From Chthonomonas calidirosea (GTDB taxonomy: Bacteria; Armatimonadota; Chthonomonadetes; Chthonomonadales; Chthonomonadaceae), in contig CAMCUQ010000016.1 in the NCBI GenBank assembly GCA_945878775.1, positions 1 through 35,848 on the forward strand: 35,848 nt of DNA, written 5' to 3'. The translations under genes were made by a program, and so were the position numbers. The notes under the pieces are model-generated. The model saw nothing but the letters and a program-made list of their open reading frames with translations, was not told the DNA's origin and did not search any database. Numbering within the stretch: the first letter of the stretch is position 1; every line of letters begins with the position of its first letter. Positions 17,227 to 25,861 of the stretch are shown piece by piece.

Positions 17227-17910
17227 TTATAGTCGCTTGATCTCCGTCGTTGAGACCAGTCGCTGGGTTTTACCCTCTTGCTCGATGGGCGCCTGTAACA
17301 CCACCTTAGAGCGATACAAAGAGCAATCTGTCATATCAAAGAAGAGATCGCCCTCCCCTTTATACTGGGCAACCCCTTTTCCTGCCGTTGTTAATTTCCA
17401 ATGTGCAACCCTGAGCTTGTCTACCATTTGTACCCCAACAAACTGGAGTATATGGTGCACAACTTCTCCACTCCCCTCCGCTCCAGAAAGGCGAATCGTG
17501 ACCGACTGCCCAACTTTCACGGGCTTCTCTGGCAGCACCATACTGAAGACAGCTCCGCCAAGAGGCTTCCCATCCACCTTTCCCAAAGGGTCTACAGTAA
17601 TAGTTCGAGTTGAGATTCGGCGTGGTTTGGCTCGCCGTTGCTCTATGCTATCGGTCATTTCGATAGTTGTGACGGCGCTGTCCACCCGTTTGACCACAAG
17701 ATCGATCAGGTTGGACGAGGCACCAGTCAGCACTTGGCGCGACTGACCGAGTGAGACGTGGGTCTGCATTCGGTAATGTGTATGGCTCCCCTGCTTGAAC
17801 TTCATACGAAAAAGGTAGCCCTCATTCGAAGAGGTAATTTGAGAGATTGCGGGAGGGGCTAAAGAGAGCAGTGCTCCTAGCCCCAAAAGGAGGCAAACAG
17901 GACGAATCAT
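17227..17910 (-). CDS. Secreted protein, paralogue of its upstream neighbour
   Basis: About 227 residues. Starting at ATG 17910 gives a clean signal peptide (MIRPVCLLLGLGALLSLAPPAISQ). The frame extends further upstream to 17997, but that adds 29 hydrophilic residues ahead of the signal and overlaps the previous gene. The mature protein begins QITSSNEGYLFRMKFKQG, matching QITKTPAGYVFKRKFAQG in the upstream gene, and both share VLPEKPVKVG/ILPQKPIKEG later. It is probably a beta-rich extracytoplasmic protein; the layout recalls DUF6263-like proteins, but I cannot confirm that. No catalytic motif is visible. Confidence 0.65.
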   Translation of the reverse strand: MIRPVCLLLGLGALLSLAPPAISQITSSNEGYLFRMKFKQGSHTHYRMQTHVSLGQSRQVLTGASSNLIDLVVKRVDSAVTTIEMTDSIEQRRAKPRRISTRTITVDPLGKVDGKPLGGAVFSMVLPEKPVKVGQSVTIRLSGAEGSGEVVHHILQFVGVQMVDKLRVAHWKLTTAGKGVAQYKGEGDLFFDMTDCSLYRSKVVLQAPIEQEGKTQRLVSTTEIKRL

Positions 17911-17932
17911 AAGCTGGAAAGTTTCTCCTGTA

Positions 17933-18640
17933 CTAGGGTTTGCGCGCAAGGTTTGAGTTGAAGGAGGCGTTAAAATTGGCTTCCTTCTGTTTGCCATTCA
18001 CACCGCCACGAACGACGAGAGAGAGGGGCCAGCCATCTGTGACATCCACAAGAGCCGTGGCAACTACGTTCATCTTCATATCGCCTTGAGCCTTGGAATT
18101 CTCATTGCGATTGTAGTTCATCACGATCACAGCAACCTGTTTCCCATTCACGGTTTTCATACCAACAAATTGGCATTTCGGACCCTGCGTCGAACCACCA
18201 AGCGAGTATTTCTCACCCTCTTTGATAGGCTTCTGTGGCAAAATAACGTTGGTGAAATCGTCCTTGACACCGATGTTTCCACCAGTGAGTTTCATGGAGG
18301 ATTCGTTCGTCGTTCCCGCCTGCTGCTGCTTGCCGTTCATCATTGTTGGGTCTGTGGTAATGGAAACCTTTGCAGTGTCCCCTTGAACCTCTTTCACCGT
18401 GAGGTTGAAGCCCGTCGTGATTTTCGCATCTGACGGCATATTGCCCATCATGTTTTTTGGCAATCCAGCAACATTCATCTGCATATTTATCACAAAGCCT
18501 ATCTTCATTCCCTGCGCGAATTTTCGCTTGAAGACATACCCCGCAGGGGTTTTGGTGATCTGCGCCTGTGATGCTACCAGAGAACCCATTATTCCAGCAG
18601 TGGAGAGCATGACGATCAACGCGCTGTATCTCAATCTCAT
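17933..18640 (-). CDS. Secreted protein, paralogue of its downstream neighbour
   Basis: 235 residues with a signal peptide (MRLRYSALIVMLSTAGIMGSLVASQA). The mature part is polar, rich in Asn, Lys, Thr and Met, with FNLTVKEVQGDTAKVSITTDP, FTNVILPQKPIKEGEKYS and a C-terminal DGWPLSLVVRGGVNG. It shares order and motifs with the gene just downstream, so the two arose by tandem duplication and have diverged strongly. Function is unknown; similarity to DUF6263-like proteins is possible. The start has GAGG about seven bases upstream. It follows the cytochrome/DUF1553 gene by 14 bases and probably belongs to the same transcript. Confidence 0.65.
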   Translation of the reverse strand: MRLRYSALIVMLSTAGIMGSLVASQAQITKTPAGYVFKRKFAQGMKIGFVINMQMNVAGLPKNMMGNMPSDAKITTGFNLTVKEVQGDTAKVSITTDPTMMNGKQQQAGTTNESSMKLTGGNIGVKDDFTNVILPQKPIKEGEKYSLGGSTQGPKCQFVGMKTVNGKQVAVIVMNYNRNENSKAQGDMKMNVVATALVDVTDGWPLSLVVRGGVNGKQKEANFNASFNSNLARKP

Positions 18641-18654
18641 TCAAAGCCTCATTT

Positions 18655-21195
18655 CTACTCTAGCGTAACGAACTCATTCGTGTTTAGTAGTGCATGGCAG
18701 AGATCAACAAGGGCAACCCCTTGCGCCACAGAGAGCGATTGGGGAAGCTCTTTTGGCACAAGTACCCTCTCTTTGCGCTCAAGGCGTTTTGCAACGGTCT
18801 CCGCTTGGCGATTCAAGAAGGCTTCCGCCGAAGCTCGCTCCTGAGAATCGGGGAGACGTTGAAACGCAATACGCCATGCCTGTTCTATCTGACGTTTTGT
18901 ATCGGCTCCGGTTTCACGAAGCACGCGTTCTGCAAACGCTTTTGCCGATTCGAGTAGTGTCTCCTCATTCAAGAGCAAGAGCGACTGAAGCGGTGTGATG
19001 GTCATTTGACGGCGAGAGCAGGCTTCGTGTGTGTCTGGCATATCGAAGGCGGCAAAGAGCGGGTAGCGCAGATTACGCTTCACAAAGACATAGATGCTAC
19101 GTCGGTTGCGCTCCTCTGGCTTGGTGGCATCTTTCCAGCCCCCTCGTGTGGTCACATCTTTTGGAAGCGGTGGCATCACGCTTATGCCTCCCTGCTTCAA
19201 GACAAGCTCTCCACTCACCGTCAACACCGAGTCTCGTACTATTTCACCTTCCACGCGCCTGCGTGGAAAACGCCACAGCAAACGATTTTCAGGATCGGAA
19301 TTTGCGCCCTTAGTCACTGCGTTCGACGCCTGCTGATAGGTTGCGGAGTTCATCAGGAGGCGATGCATCTGCTTCAGGCTCCAACCACGGTTCACAAACT
19401 CAGAGGCGAGCCAGTCTAATAGCTCAGGATGTGAAGGGCGTTCCCCTGTGCTTCCAAAGTCACTAGGGGTCGCGACAATTCCACTCCCAAAGTGATAGTG
19501 CCACAGTCGATTTACGATCACCCGCGCCGTAAGTGGGTTTTGCGTGCTTGCGATCCACTCGGCAAGCACGGCACGGCGTCCGCTACTTTGAGAAGTGATA
19601 GGGGTAATCTGAGGGGATGCTGTGGTCACTACTGAGAGGAAGCCGGGAGAGACTTCGCCCAGAGGCTTAATATGTGAGCCTCCCGCCAAGAGATAGGTTG
19701 TAGGGACCTGCTCCCCAACATCATTGATCCCCTGTGCCAGCGGTAAGGCGGTGGGTTGAATCGTTTGGTAGGAACTCAGTTGCTTCTGAAGCTCATTCCA
19801 CTCCAGCTTTAGCTCTTTTTTGGCACCGTTTATCCCATTGGCAACATCCTCTGGTGAGAGTTCCAACTGGGGCAATGCCTTATGAAAGAGCAAACGTTGA
19901 AGTGAAGTGCGCTTCGCATCGGGGGTATCAATCGCCTCCTGCACCTCTTTTGGGAATCTGGCTTTCCGATTCTCATAGAACTGCTTCCGAACCGGAGATT
20001 CCAAAGCCGCGAGCCTTGTCCGCATAGTCTCCGTTTTACTCTCCCATACCTGTTGGCGTTGTAGCCAGTCGTTATGCTCCTGTTTTGAGAGGAGAACAAT
20101 ATCTTCACGAGGGCGCATTCCAGCAAAGAACGACTGAATACGATAGTAGTCTTTTTGACTAATGGGGTCGTACTTATGGTCGTGGCATCTTGCACAGCCA
20201 AGGGTTAGCCCAAGGAGGCTCGAACCAATGGTATCGGTGATATCGTTGAGAATATCCTGCCGTCGAAGGCGGAGGTCTTGCGCGTTGCTCTCATCGGGGA
20301 AGTGGGTATTAAATCCCGTTGCGACACGCGCTTCAAGCGAATTGGGATAGAGTTCGTCTCCCGCTAGCTGCTCTTTGATGAATCTATCAAACGGTTTATC
20401 GGCATTGAGCGCTTGAATCACATAATCGCGATAGCGCCAAGCCTGGGGTCGTTTTTCATCGCTCTTGAAGCCGTTACTTTCAGCATAACGGGCAAGATCG
20501 AGCCAATGTCTAGCCCATCGTTCCCCATAGAGCGGCGAAGAGAGGAGTCTGTCTACCAGTTTTTCCCACGCTTTTGGGGAGGAGTCTTTGGCAAATGCCT
20601 CGACCTCCTCCGGGGAGGGAGGCAAACCGAGAAGATCGAAATAGGCACGCCGAATGAGGGTTCTTTTATCTGCATAAGGGGCGGGCTTCAGCCCCTTTGC
20701 CTCTAGTTTCGCCAAAACAAAGGAGTCGATGGGGTTCTTTGCCCATGCCTGCGCCCTCACTTTTGGGAGAGCATGGCGCACGACAGGACGAAATGACCAG
20801 TGAAGCATCTCGGACTGCTTGCCCCCACTCCACTTGGCTCCACGCTGAATCCATGCCTTCATCGTAGCGATATCGGCAGGCGCAAGTCTTTTCCCCGGTG
20901 GCATTTGGAGTTTGGATTTACCGGCAACAGCATTGTAGAGGAGACTTGCTTCCGGCTTGCCCAGCACAACAGCGCTGCCCCGTTTCCCACCCAGAAGAAG
21001 GCTCTCACGGCTTCGGAGGTCAAGCCCAGACATCCTTTGTGCCCCATGACAGGAGAGACAATTTTGGCGCAGAAGCGTGAGCACGCGCTGAGCTTCGTCT
21101 CCTACTTGGGGAGACTGCCGGCGGTCTGCCTGTGCCACAGTTCCTCCCAAGAGCAGAAGGAGAATCCACAATAATGAGGTTTTTTGCAGAATCAT
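18655..21195 (-). CDS. Cytochrome c / DUF1549 / DUF1553 protein (PSCyt1-PSCyt2-PSD1)
   Basis: 846 residues. A signal peptide (residues 1-23) is followed by a planctomycete-type cytochrome c domain with the haem motif C46-L-S-C49-H50 and a later LQMPPGK that can supply the distal Met. Then comes DUF1549 (NPIDSFVLAKLEAKGLKPAP, RRAYFDLLGLPPSPEEV, ERWARHWLDLARYAES) and, in the C-terminal third, DUF1553 (LAEWIASTQNPLTARVIVNRLW, GTGIV-like FGSGIVATPSDFG). These proteins abound in Planctomycetes, Verrucomicrobia and Armatimonadota and are usually paired with a DUF1501 protein, which is absent here. Function is unknown; they are often near polysaccharide and sulfatase genes. GGAGAGAGGGG precedes the ATG; the gap from the aldo/keto reductase gene is 18 bases. 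Confidence 0.9.
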   Translation of the reverse strand: MILQKTSLLWILLLLLGGTVAQADRRQSPQVGDEAQRVLTLLRQNCLSCHGAQRMSGLDLRSRESLLLGGKRGSAVVLGKPEASLLYNAVAGKSKLQMPPGKRLAPADIATMKAWIQRGAKWSGGKQSEMLHWSFRPVVRHALPKVRAQAWAKNPIDSFVLAKLEAKGLKPAPYADKRTLIRRAYFDLLGLPPSPEEVEAFAKDSSPKAWEKLVDRLLSSPLYGERWARHWLDLARYAESNGFKSDEKRPQAWRYRDYVIQALNADKPFDRFIKEQLAGDELYPNSLEARVATGFNTHFPDESNAQDLRLRRQDILNDITDTIGSSLLGLTLGCARCHDHKYDPISQKDYYRIQSFFAGMRPREDIVLLSKQEHNDWLQRQQVWESKTETMRTRLAALESPVRKQFYENRKARFPKEVQEAIDTPDAKRTSLQRLLFHKALPQLELSPEDVANGINGAKKELKLEWNELQKQLSSYQTIQPTALPLAQGINDVGEQVPTTYLLAGGSHIKPLGEVSPGFLSVVTTASPQITPITSQSSGRRAVLAEWIASTQNPLTARVIVNRLWHYHFGSGIVATPSDFGSTGERPSHPELLDWLASEFVNRGWSLKQMHRLLMNSATYQQASNAVTKGANSDPENRLLWRFPRRRVEGEIVRDSVLTVSGELVLKQGGISVMPPLPKDVTTRGGWKDATKPEERNRRSIYVFVKRNLRYPLFAAFDMPDTHEACSRRQMTITPLQSLLLLNEETLLESAKAFAERVLRETGADTKRQIEQAWRIAFQRLPDSQERASAEAFLNRQAETVAKRLERKERVLVPKELPQSLSVAQGVALVDLCHALLNTNEFVTLE

Positions 21196-21213
21196 CGCTG
21201 CCCCTCTCTCCGG

Positions 21214-22125
21214 TTAAACCGGTTTCTCTCCCGCAGCATCGAGCCGTCGTTTGGCTTCGGCATAGACCTCTGCTGAGAGAGTGCCCTGCTCTGCAACCTT
21301 CACATTATCTGCAAGGTGTTCGGGAATCAGGGTTCCAACAATAGTCGTATGAATGTTTGGGTGGCTGAGCAAGAATCGGAGTAGGAACGTGGTTCTCGAC
21401 TCGCCCTCTTCTCTCAGTTCATCCATCTTTGCCGCTTCATAGGTCTTCCAGCGGTCGGTGTTACCAAGCCCTACGCCAGGCTCTCCTCGTGCTACCCCTC
21501 CCCTATCGATAATTCCTGCCCCAGAGAGTGCCGCCTTTGTGATCGTGTTCTCATGGACGCGCTCTAGTGCAGAATAGGGTATCTGATAGACATCAAAGAG
21601 TCCCCAAGAGATATAGGTCTCGATATGGGGAAGTGTGGAGGAGCAACCGATCCAACGCACTTTGCCCTGCTGTTTCATCTCTTGAAGCACAGAGATCAAG
21701 TCACCCTGTTCCACTTGCTCGACACTGGGGTTATGCAGTTGCATAATATCTACATAGTCGGTTTTCATCCGCTCAAGGCTCTCGTGCAATCCCCGGAAGA
21801 GGTTCTCGCGCGTCCACACGTGAGGCGTATCGTCTGTGTGTTCATCCCGATGAACGACCGTACAGCCGCATTTGGTGGCAAGATAGTATTCGCTACGCCG
21901 TGCCGAAATAAACTTCCCAATGAACTCTTCACTGCGTCCGTAGTCGTTCGCGGTATCGATGAAGTTGATTCCTGAGTCCAACACGGCATTGAGGATTGTA
22001 TCTGCTTGATGCTCGGTTACTGCACGTCCTCCCCAAATCCGGGAGCCTCGTACCTCCATTGCCCCATATCCCAAAGCTGTCACGGAGAGTCCCGTGCGCC
22101 CTAATGTGCGTCTTTCCAGTGCCAT
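21214..22125 (-). CDS. Aldo/keto reductase
   Basis: 303-residue NADPH-dependent aldo/keto reductase with a (beta/alpha)8 barrel. The N-terminus MALERRTLGRTGLSVTALGYG is typical. The catalytic tetrad is visible: Asp and Tyr in FIDTANDYGRSEEFIG, Lys in YLATKCG, and His in DIMQLHNPS. The end has PNIHTTIVGTLIPEHLADNV, the usual cofactor-proximal segment. It resembles the subfamily often annotated as L-glyceraldehyde 3-phosphate reductase or general stress reductase, so the substrate is open. I chose ATG 22125 because GAGAGGAAG is well spaced before it; the codon at 22140 lies upstream of that site. Confidence 0.9.
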   Translation of the reverse strand: MALERRTLGRTGLSVTALGYGAMEVRGSRIWGGRAVTEHQADTILNAVLDSGINFIDTANDYGRSEEFIGKFISARRSEYYLATKCGCTVVHRDEHTDDTPHVWTRENLFRGLHESLERMKTDYVDIMQLHNPSVEQVEQGDLISVLQEMKQQGKVRWIGCSSTLPHIETYISWGLFDVYQIPYSALERVHENTITKAALSGAGIIDRGGVARGEPGVGLGNTDRWKTYEAAKMDELREEGESRTTFLLRFLLSHPNIHTTIVGTLIPEHLADNVKVAEQGTLSAEVYAEAKRRLDAAGEKPV

Positions 22126-22211
22126 TTGTCTTCCTCTCATGTTTTGCGGATACTATCGTTATTAGGCAGTGCTTGGCGTGAAACCTGCGCTATCTTCCTA
22201 TTTCGGCGCGA

Positions 22212-23819
22212 TTAGTCCACACTCCTCTTTCCCCAACCCCCTCCGCCGGGTGTTTGAATGGTGAGAATGGAGTCTTTCGGGCAGGTTTCCGACCATTTAC
22301 TGGGGAGAGTGAGGTGCGTTTTATCAGGAAGAAGCAGACTATTCCGTCCAGTGTTGCCCGCTCCACCTCCGTTCAAGCCAGGAGGAGGGATCGTTCTTCT
22401 TTCGGTGAGGAGAGAGATGCGGGCTTCCGTCAAGAGTTGAATACGGCGGAGGATACCCTCCCCACCCTGATACATTCCCTCCCCGCCTGTCCCCTCAGCG
22501 ATGGAGTATTCCAATACCCGTAGAGGATAATGCGTTTCGAGAGACTCCACCGGGGTATTCCGCGTGTTGGTCATGTGCGAGTGTATCGCGGAGGCTCCTG
22601 ATGTAGTGGGAGATGCGCCTGCCCCTCCCGCCAGAGTCTCGTAATAGGCGAAGGGTCTTCCCTCTGCACTGTTGCCCCCAATCGTGATATTATTCATTGT
22701 GCCTTGACTGGAAGCAGGTATCCGCTCTGGAGCAAACTTCGCCAATGCCTGTAACAACACATCGACGATTCGTTGGGAGGTCTCCACATTTCCAGCAGCA
22801 ACCGCAGCAGGAAATCGTGCATTAACGATAGTCCCTTCTGGCGCGATCACATGCACGGGCGCAAAACACCCCTCATTGGTTGGAATCTCCTCCTCAACTA
22901 GGCAACGAACGACATAGTAGCACGCCGACCGTGTGATCGCCTCCGTCGCGTTGAGGGAGCCACGCACCTGCTTGGCACTTCCCGCAAAATCGAAGGTGAC
23001 CTCTCCCGCTTTGGTGTGCTGTACAGTCACTCGAATAGGAATTGGCGTCTCTTCCACTCCATCTCCGTCCAAATAATCTGTAGCAGAGTGTGTGCCTAGA
23101 GGAAGTTCAGAAAGAGCGCGTCTGAGAACCTCTTCGGCATATATAAGAGTCTCCTGAGCGCGTTGCTGAAAGCGAACATATCCATATTGAGTCACTAATT
23201 CCCGAAAGCGGCGCATGCCTGTCTCATTCGCGGCAACCTGTGCAGAGAGATCGCCGCGTCGCTCTTGAGGCGTGCGCGAGTTTGCACAAACCAAGTCTTG
23301 AATATCCTCTTGCACGCGCCCTCGAACAACAAGTCGCACAGGGGAGAGTATCAAGCCCTCATGGTAGAGTTCTGTGGAGAGAGGTAACGATCCCGGCGAT
23401 AACCCTCCAATGTCGGCATGATGGGCACGGCTGGCAACGAAGCCTATCAGCACTTTTCCAGAGAAACTCGAATCCTCTGTTGGCGTAATATATACGGGTG
23501 CCACAAGCGTGAGGTCGGGGAGGTGTGTTCCCCCCACTCTAGGATCGTTGCAAAGCCACATCACTCCTGGAAACCACTGGACACGCGGTAGGAGTGTCTT
23601 CAGCATGAGAGGCATGGCTCCCAAATGGACAGGGATATGTGCCGCCTGTGCCAAAAGCCTCCCCTGCACATCAAACACCGCACACGAGTGATCGAGCCGT
23701 TCCTTGATATTGGGAGAGTATGCGGTTCTTTCGAGGGTTGCGCCCATCTCTTCCGCAATGGCAGAGAGAAGATTACGCCACACCTCCACTTGAATGGGAT
23801 CAAATAGCTGTTTCATCAT
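22212..23819 (-). CDS. Hydantoinase B / oxoprolinase family protein
   Basis: 535 residues, the HyuB (N-methylhydantoinase B) family: DPIQVEVWRNLLSAIAEEMG at the N-terminus, ERLDHSCAVFDVQGRLLAQAAHIPVHLGAMP, SRAHHADIGGLSPGS, and C-terminal GGEGMYQGGEGILRRI and PPGLNGGGAGNTGRN. In characterised members this subunit works with HyuA in ATP-dependent opening of hydantoin-like or 5-oxoproline rings. No HyuA gene is adjacent, so either the partner lies elsewhere or the protein acts alone. Its ATG overlaps the TGA of the upstream NamZ-like gene (ATGA), so the two are translationally coupled; a link to N-acetylmuramyl peptide or pyroglutamate breakdown is possible but unproven. Confidence 0.88.
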   Translation of the reverse strand: MMKQLFDPIQVEVWRNLLSAIAEEMGATLERTAYSPNIKERLDHSCAVFDVQGRLLAQAAHIPVHLGAMPLMLKTLLPRVQWFPGVMWLCNDPRVGGTHLPDLTLVAPVYITPTEDSSFSGKVLIGFVASRAHHADIGGLSPGSLPLSTELYHEGLILSPVRLVVRGRVQEDIQDLVCANSRTPQERRGDLSAQVAANETGMRRFRELVTQYGYVRFQQRAQETLIYAEEVLRRALSELPLGTHSATDYLDGDGVEETPIPIRVTVQHTKAGEVTFDFAGSAKQVRGSLNATEAITRSACYYVVRCLVEEEIPTNEGCFAPVHVIAPEGTIVNARFPAAVAAGNVETSQRIVDVLLQALAKFAPERIPASSQGTMNNITIGGNSAEGRPFAYYETLAGGAGASPTTSGASAIHSHMTNTRNTPVESLETHYPLRVLEYSIAEGTGGEGMYQGGEGILRRIQLLTEARISLLTERRTIPPPGLNGGGAGNTGRNSLLLPDKTHLTLPSKWSETCPKDSILTIQTPGGGGWGKRSVD

Positions 23820-25114
23820 TTATAAATGAGGTAGGGTTCCCGTTGACGCCGAAAAGCCGACGCATCGGCATTCCAGACCTGCCAAATCTCCGAAGCAGAG
23901 CGTCCTTGTTGAAACATACGACGGACTTTATCGGTTCCACACACTTTATCGAACATGGCGGCACGCCCCGGTGGAAAGAAGTTCAAGCGGGGATTCAGTT
24001 TTCGGGTCACGTCCATCAGTTCAAAGTTGATTCGGGTCAGTTCCGCCTTGCGCTTATCTGTATAGTGTATCTGCACTCCCGCGCAGGGCTTGTTTTGATA
24101 GGCAGCATAGAAAGGTTGCCAATAGGCAGGACGAAAATAGACGCCGGGGATGTGCCTGCCATTCAACTCTTGCGCCATGCGATGTGCCGAAAGCCCCGGT
24201 GCGCCTGCCATTGCAAAGGGAAGTGTGTATCCCACTCCGATATTCAGAGTGGGTTGCTCTCCCACAATTCCCGTGGCGAGATAGTGCATGGCGGTTTCAG
24301 GAGTGGGAATATGGGGGCTAGTGCTAACCCAAGGCAATCGCGTCTCCTCCCATGTCATTCCCCTATTCCAGCCTTCAAGGGGTATCACGGTGAGGTCACA
24401 CCTCTTGCCCCCCCCAAGCCATCCTTCGCCATTGATCATCTTCGCAAACTCTCCCACGGTCATGCCATGAGCATAGGGGGTAGGGTATTTGCTCACAAAA
24501 GAGCGAAAAGCAGGCTCTGTAATATTTCCCTCGACCCGTTCACCTCCATTGGGATTGGGTCGATCTAACACATAGAGCGGGATACCGTTTTCGGCGCACC
24601 CCTCCATACAGAGTCCCAGTGTGCTAATATAGGTATAGGATCGCGCTCCAATATCTTGAATATCAAAAACGAGCGCGTCGATCCCTTTCAGCATGGCAGG
24701 CGTGGGCTTGCGAGTCGCACCGTAGAGCGTATGAACAGGAATCCCGGTCAAAGCGTCTTTCGAGTTGCCTACCTCTTCCCCCGCCAGCGCATCTCCGCGT
24801 ACTCCGTGCTCTGGCGCGAAGAGCGCGACGAGTTTAATCGCCTTGGATTTTGCCAATACATCAATATTGGTTCGATAGTCTGAGGTGATTCCTGTTGGAT
24901 TGGTCACTAAACCGATTCGCTTGCCTTGCAGGGCACGAAAGCCGGATGCGATAAAGACTTCCAATCCCGTTTTTACGCGCAGTGTGACTGTTGAATTGCT
25001 TCGGACTTCCGCTTGTGCCAAATTCCTTTGTTTTTGGAAGGGGAACAGACACCCTGCAACCATACTCATCACTACAAAACACCCCAACACCCAAATTCCT
25101 CTACTCCTACTCAT
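23816..25114 (-). CDS. NamZ-like exo-beta-N-acetylmuramidase (DUF1343) lipoprotein
   Basis: About 432 residues. Starting at ATG 25114, behind AGGGGGGCGAG, gives a lipoprotein signal ending in VAGC, so it should be membrane-anchored. The DUF1343 domain is clear: GKRIGLVTNPTGI, LFAPEHGVRG, LYGATRKPT, DALVFDIQDIGARSYTYIST, VLDRPNPNGGERVEG, PYAHGMTVGEFAKMING, WVSTSPHIPTPETAMHY and NIGVGYTLPF. NamZ of Bacillus removes N-acetylmuramic acid from the non-reducing end of peptidoglycan chains; a cell-wall recycling or scavenging role is likely. An in-frame ATG at 25147 would put extra residues ahead of the signal. It heads the minus-strand run, divergent from the sigma-factor gene. Confidence 0.87.
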   Translation of the reverse strand: MSRSRGIWVLGCFVVMSMVAGCLFPFQKQRNLAQAEVRSNSTVTLRVKTGLEVFIASGFRALQGKRIGLVTNPTGITSDYRTNIDVLAKSKAIKLVALFAPEHGVRGDALAGEEVGNSKDALTGIPVHTLYGATRKPTPAMLKGIDALVFDIQDIGARSYTYISTLGLCMEGCAENGIPLYVLDRPNPNGGERVEGNITEPAFRSFVSKYPTPYAHGMTVGEFAKMINGEGWLGGGKRCDLTVIPLEGWNRGMTWEETRLPWVSTSPHIPTPETAMHYLATGIVGEQPTLNIGVGYTLPFAMAGAPGLSAHRMAQELNGRHIPGVYFRPAYWQPFYAAYQNKPCAGVQIHYTDKRKAELTRINFELMDVTRKLNPRLNFFPPGRAAMFDKVCGTDKVRRMFQQGRSASEIWQVWNADASAFRRQREPYLIYK

Positions 25115-25268
25115 ACTCGCCCCCCTACAGAGATAGCCTCTCTGCATTGTATCCTTTTTTAGTGGAAAAGGGTATCGGGTTCTGGAATATTTGAGATAAA
25201 GCGCGAAAAGCCTAATACGCTTAGCCTGTGCTTCCGTCTAACCGAATGAGCGAAGGAGACAAGGTAGG
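25115..25268. other. Divergent intergenic region
   Basis: This 154-base gap separates the NamZ-like gene (minus) from the ECF sigma gene (plus) and must hold promoters for both. I looked for an ECF-type pair (AAC then CGTC). CGTC occurs at 25235-25238, but no AAC lies at the right distance upstream, so I make no promoter call. No RNA gene or repeat is apparent. Confidence 0.5.
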
Positions 25269-25856
25269 ATGCAGGCTCCTTATGAAGCCATAATGGTACG
25301 AACAGAAACCGACATTGTTGCACGTTGCCAGCAAGGAGACCTCGAGGCGTTCGAGGTGCTCTACACGCTGCACGGGCAACAGGTGTACCGCTATGCCTAC
25401 CACATTTTGGGACAGCGTGAGGACGCCGACGACATCAAGCAAGAGACGTTTCTACGGGCTTGGCAGGGCATAGGAGGCTTTCGGAGAGATGCCAGTGTGC
25501 AGACATGGCTCCTCAAAATCTGTGCCAATCTATGCCGAGATAGGTTACGGTCTTGGGATCGGCGCAAAGTCCAGTACGACTCAGAATTGGCAACGAACCA
25601 TTGCCAACATACTATGACTGAAAACGACCCTGCCGTTCAAGTAGAGCGTTCCCACACCACAGAATTGATCCTTCAAACCCTCAAAGGTTTGCCCACTACC
25701 TTGCGAGAAGCCTTTCTGCTCCACGAGGTTGAGGGGCACGATTACGATATTATGGCATCCATCTTGGGATGTAGCCGTGCCAGCGCCAAGTTACGCGTCT
25801 TTAGGGCGCGGCAGGCGATGCGAGAGCGGGTACACTCCCAACTGAAAGAGAGGTGA
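25269..25856 (+). CDS. ECF-family RNA polymerase sigma factor
   Basis: 195 residues with the two ECF domains. Sigma region 2 includes DLEAFEVLYTLHGQQVYRYAYHIL, the core-binding AEDxxQE-like DADDIKQETFLRAWQG, and FRRDASVQTWLLKICANLCRDRLR. After a short linker, region 4 has LKGLPTTLREAFLLHEVEG and the helix-turn-helix YDIMASILGCSRASAKLRVFRARQAMRE. AGGAG lies ten bases before ATG 25269; ATG 25293 is an alternative. The next gene, a zinc-finger anti-sigma factor, starts six bases downstream, and a membrane-associated HtrA-like protein follows. This is a classic envelope-stress module. Confidence 0.93.
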   Translation: MQAPYEAIMVRTETDIVARCQQGDLEAFEVLYTLHGQQVYRYAYHILGQREDADDIKQETFLRAWQGIGGFRRDASVQTWLLKICANLCRDRLRSWDRRKVQYDSELATNHCQHTMTENDPAVQVERSHTTELILQTLKGLPTTLREAFLLHEVEGHDYDIMASILGCSRASAKLRVFRARQAMRERVHSQLKER

Positions 25857-25861
25857 GGGCG

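Noticed and set aside
25205-25240. Autoregulated ECF promoter before the sigma gene
   Set aside because: CGTC is present, but no AAC-type -35 lies 16-17 bases upstream.
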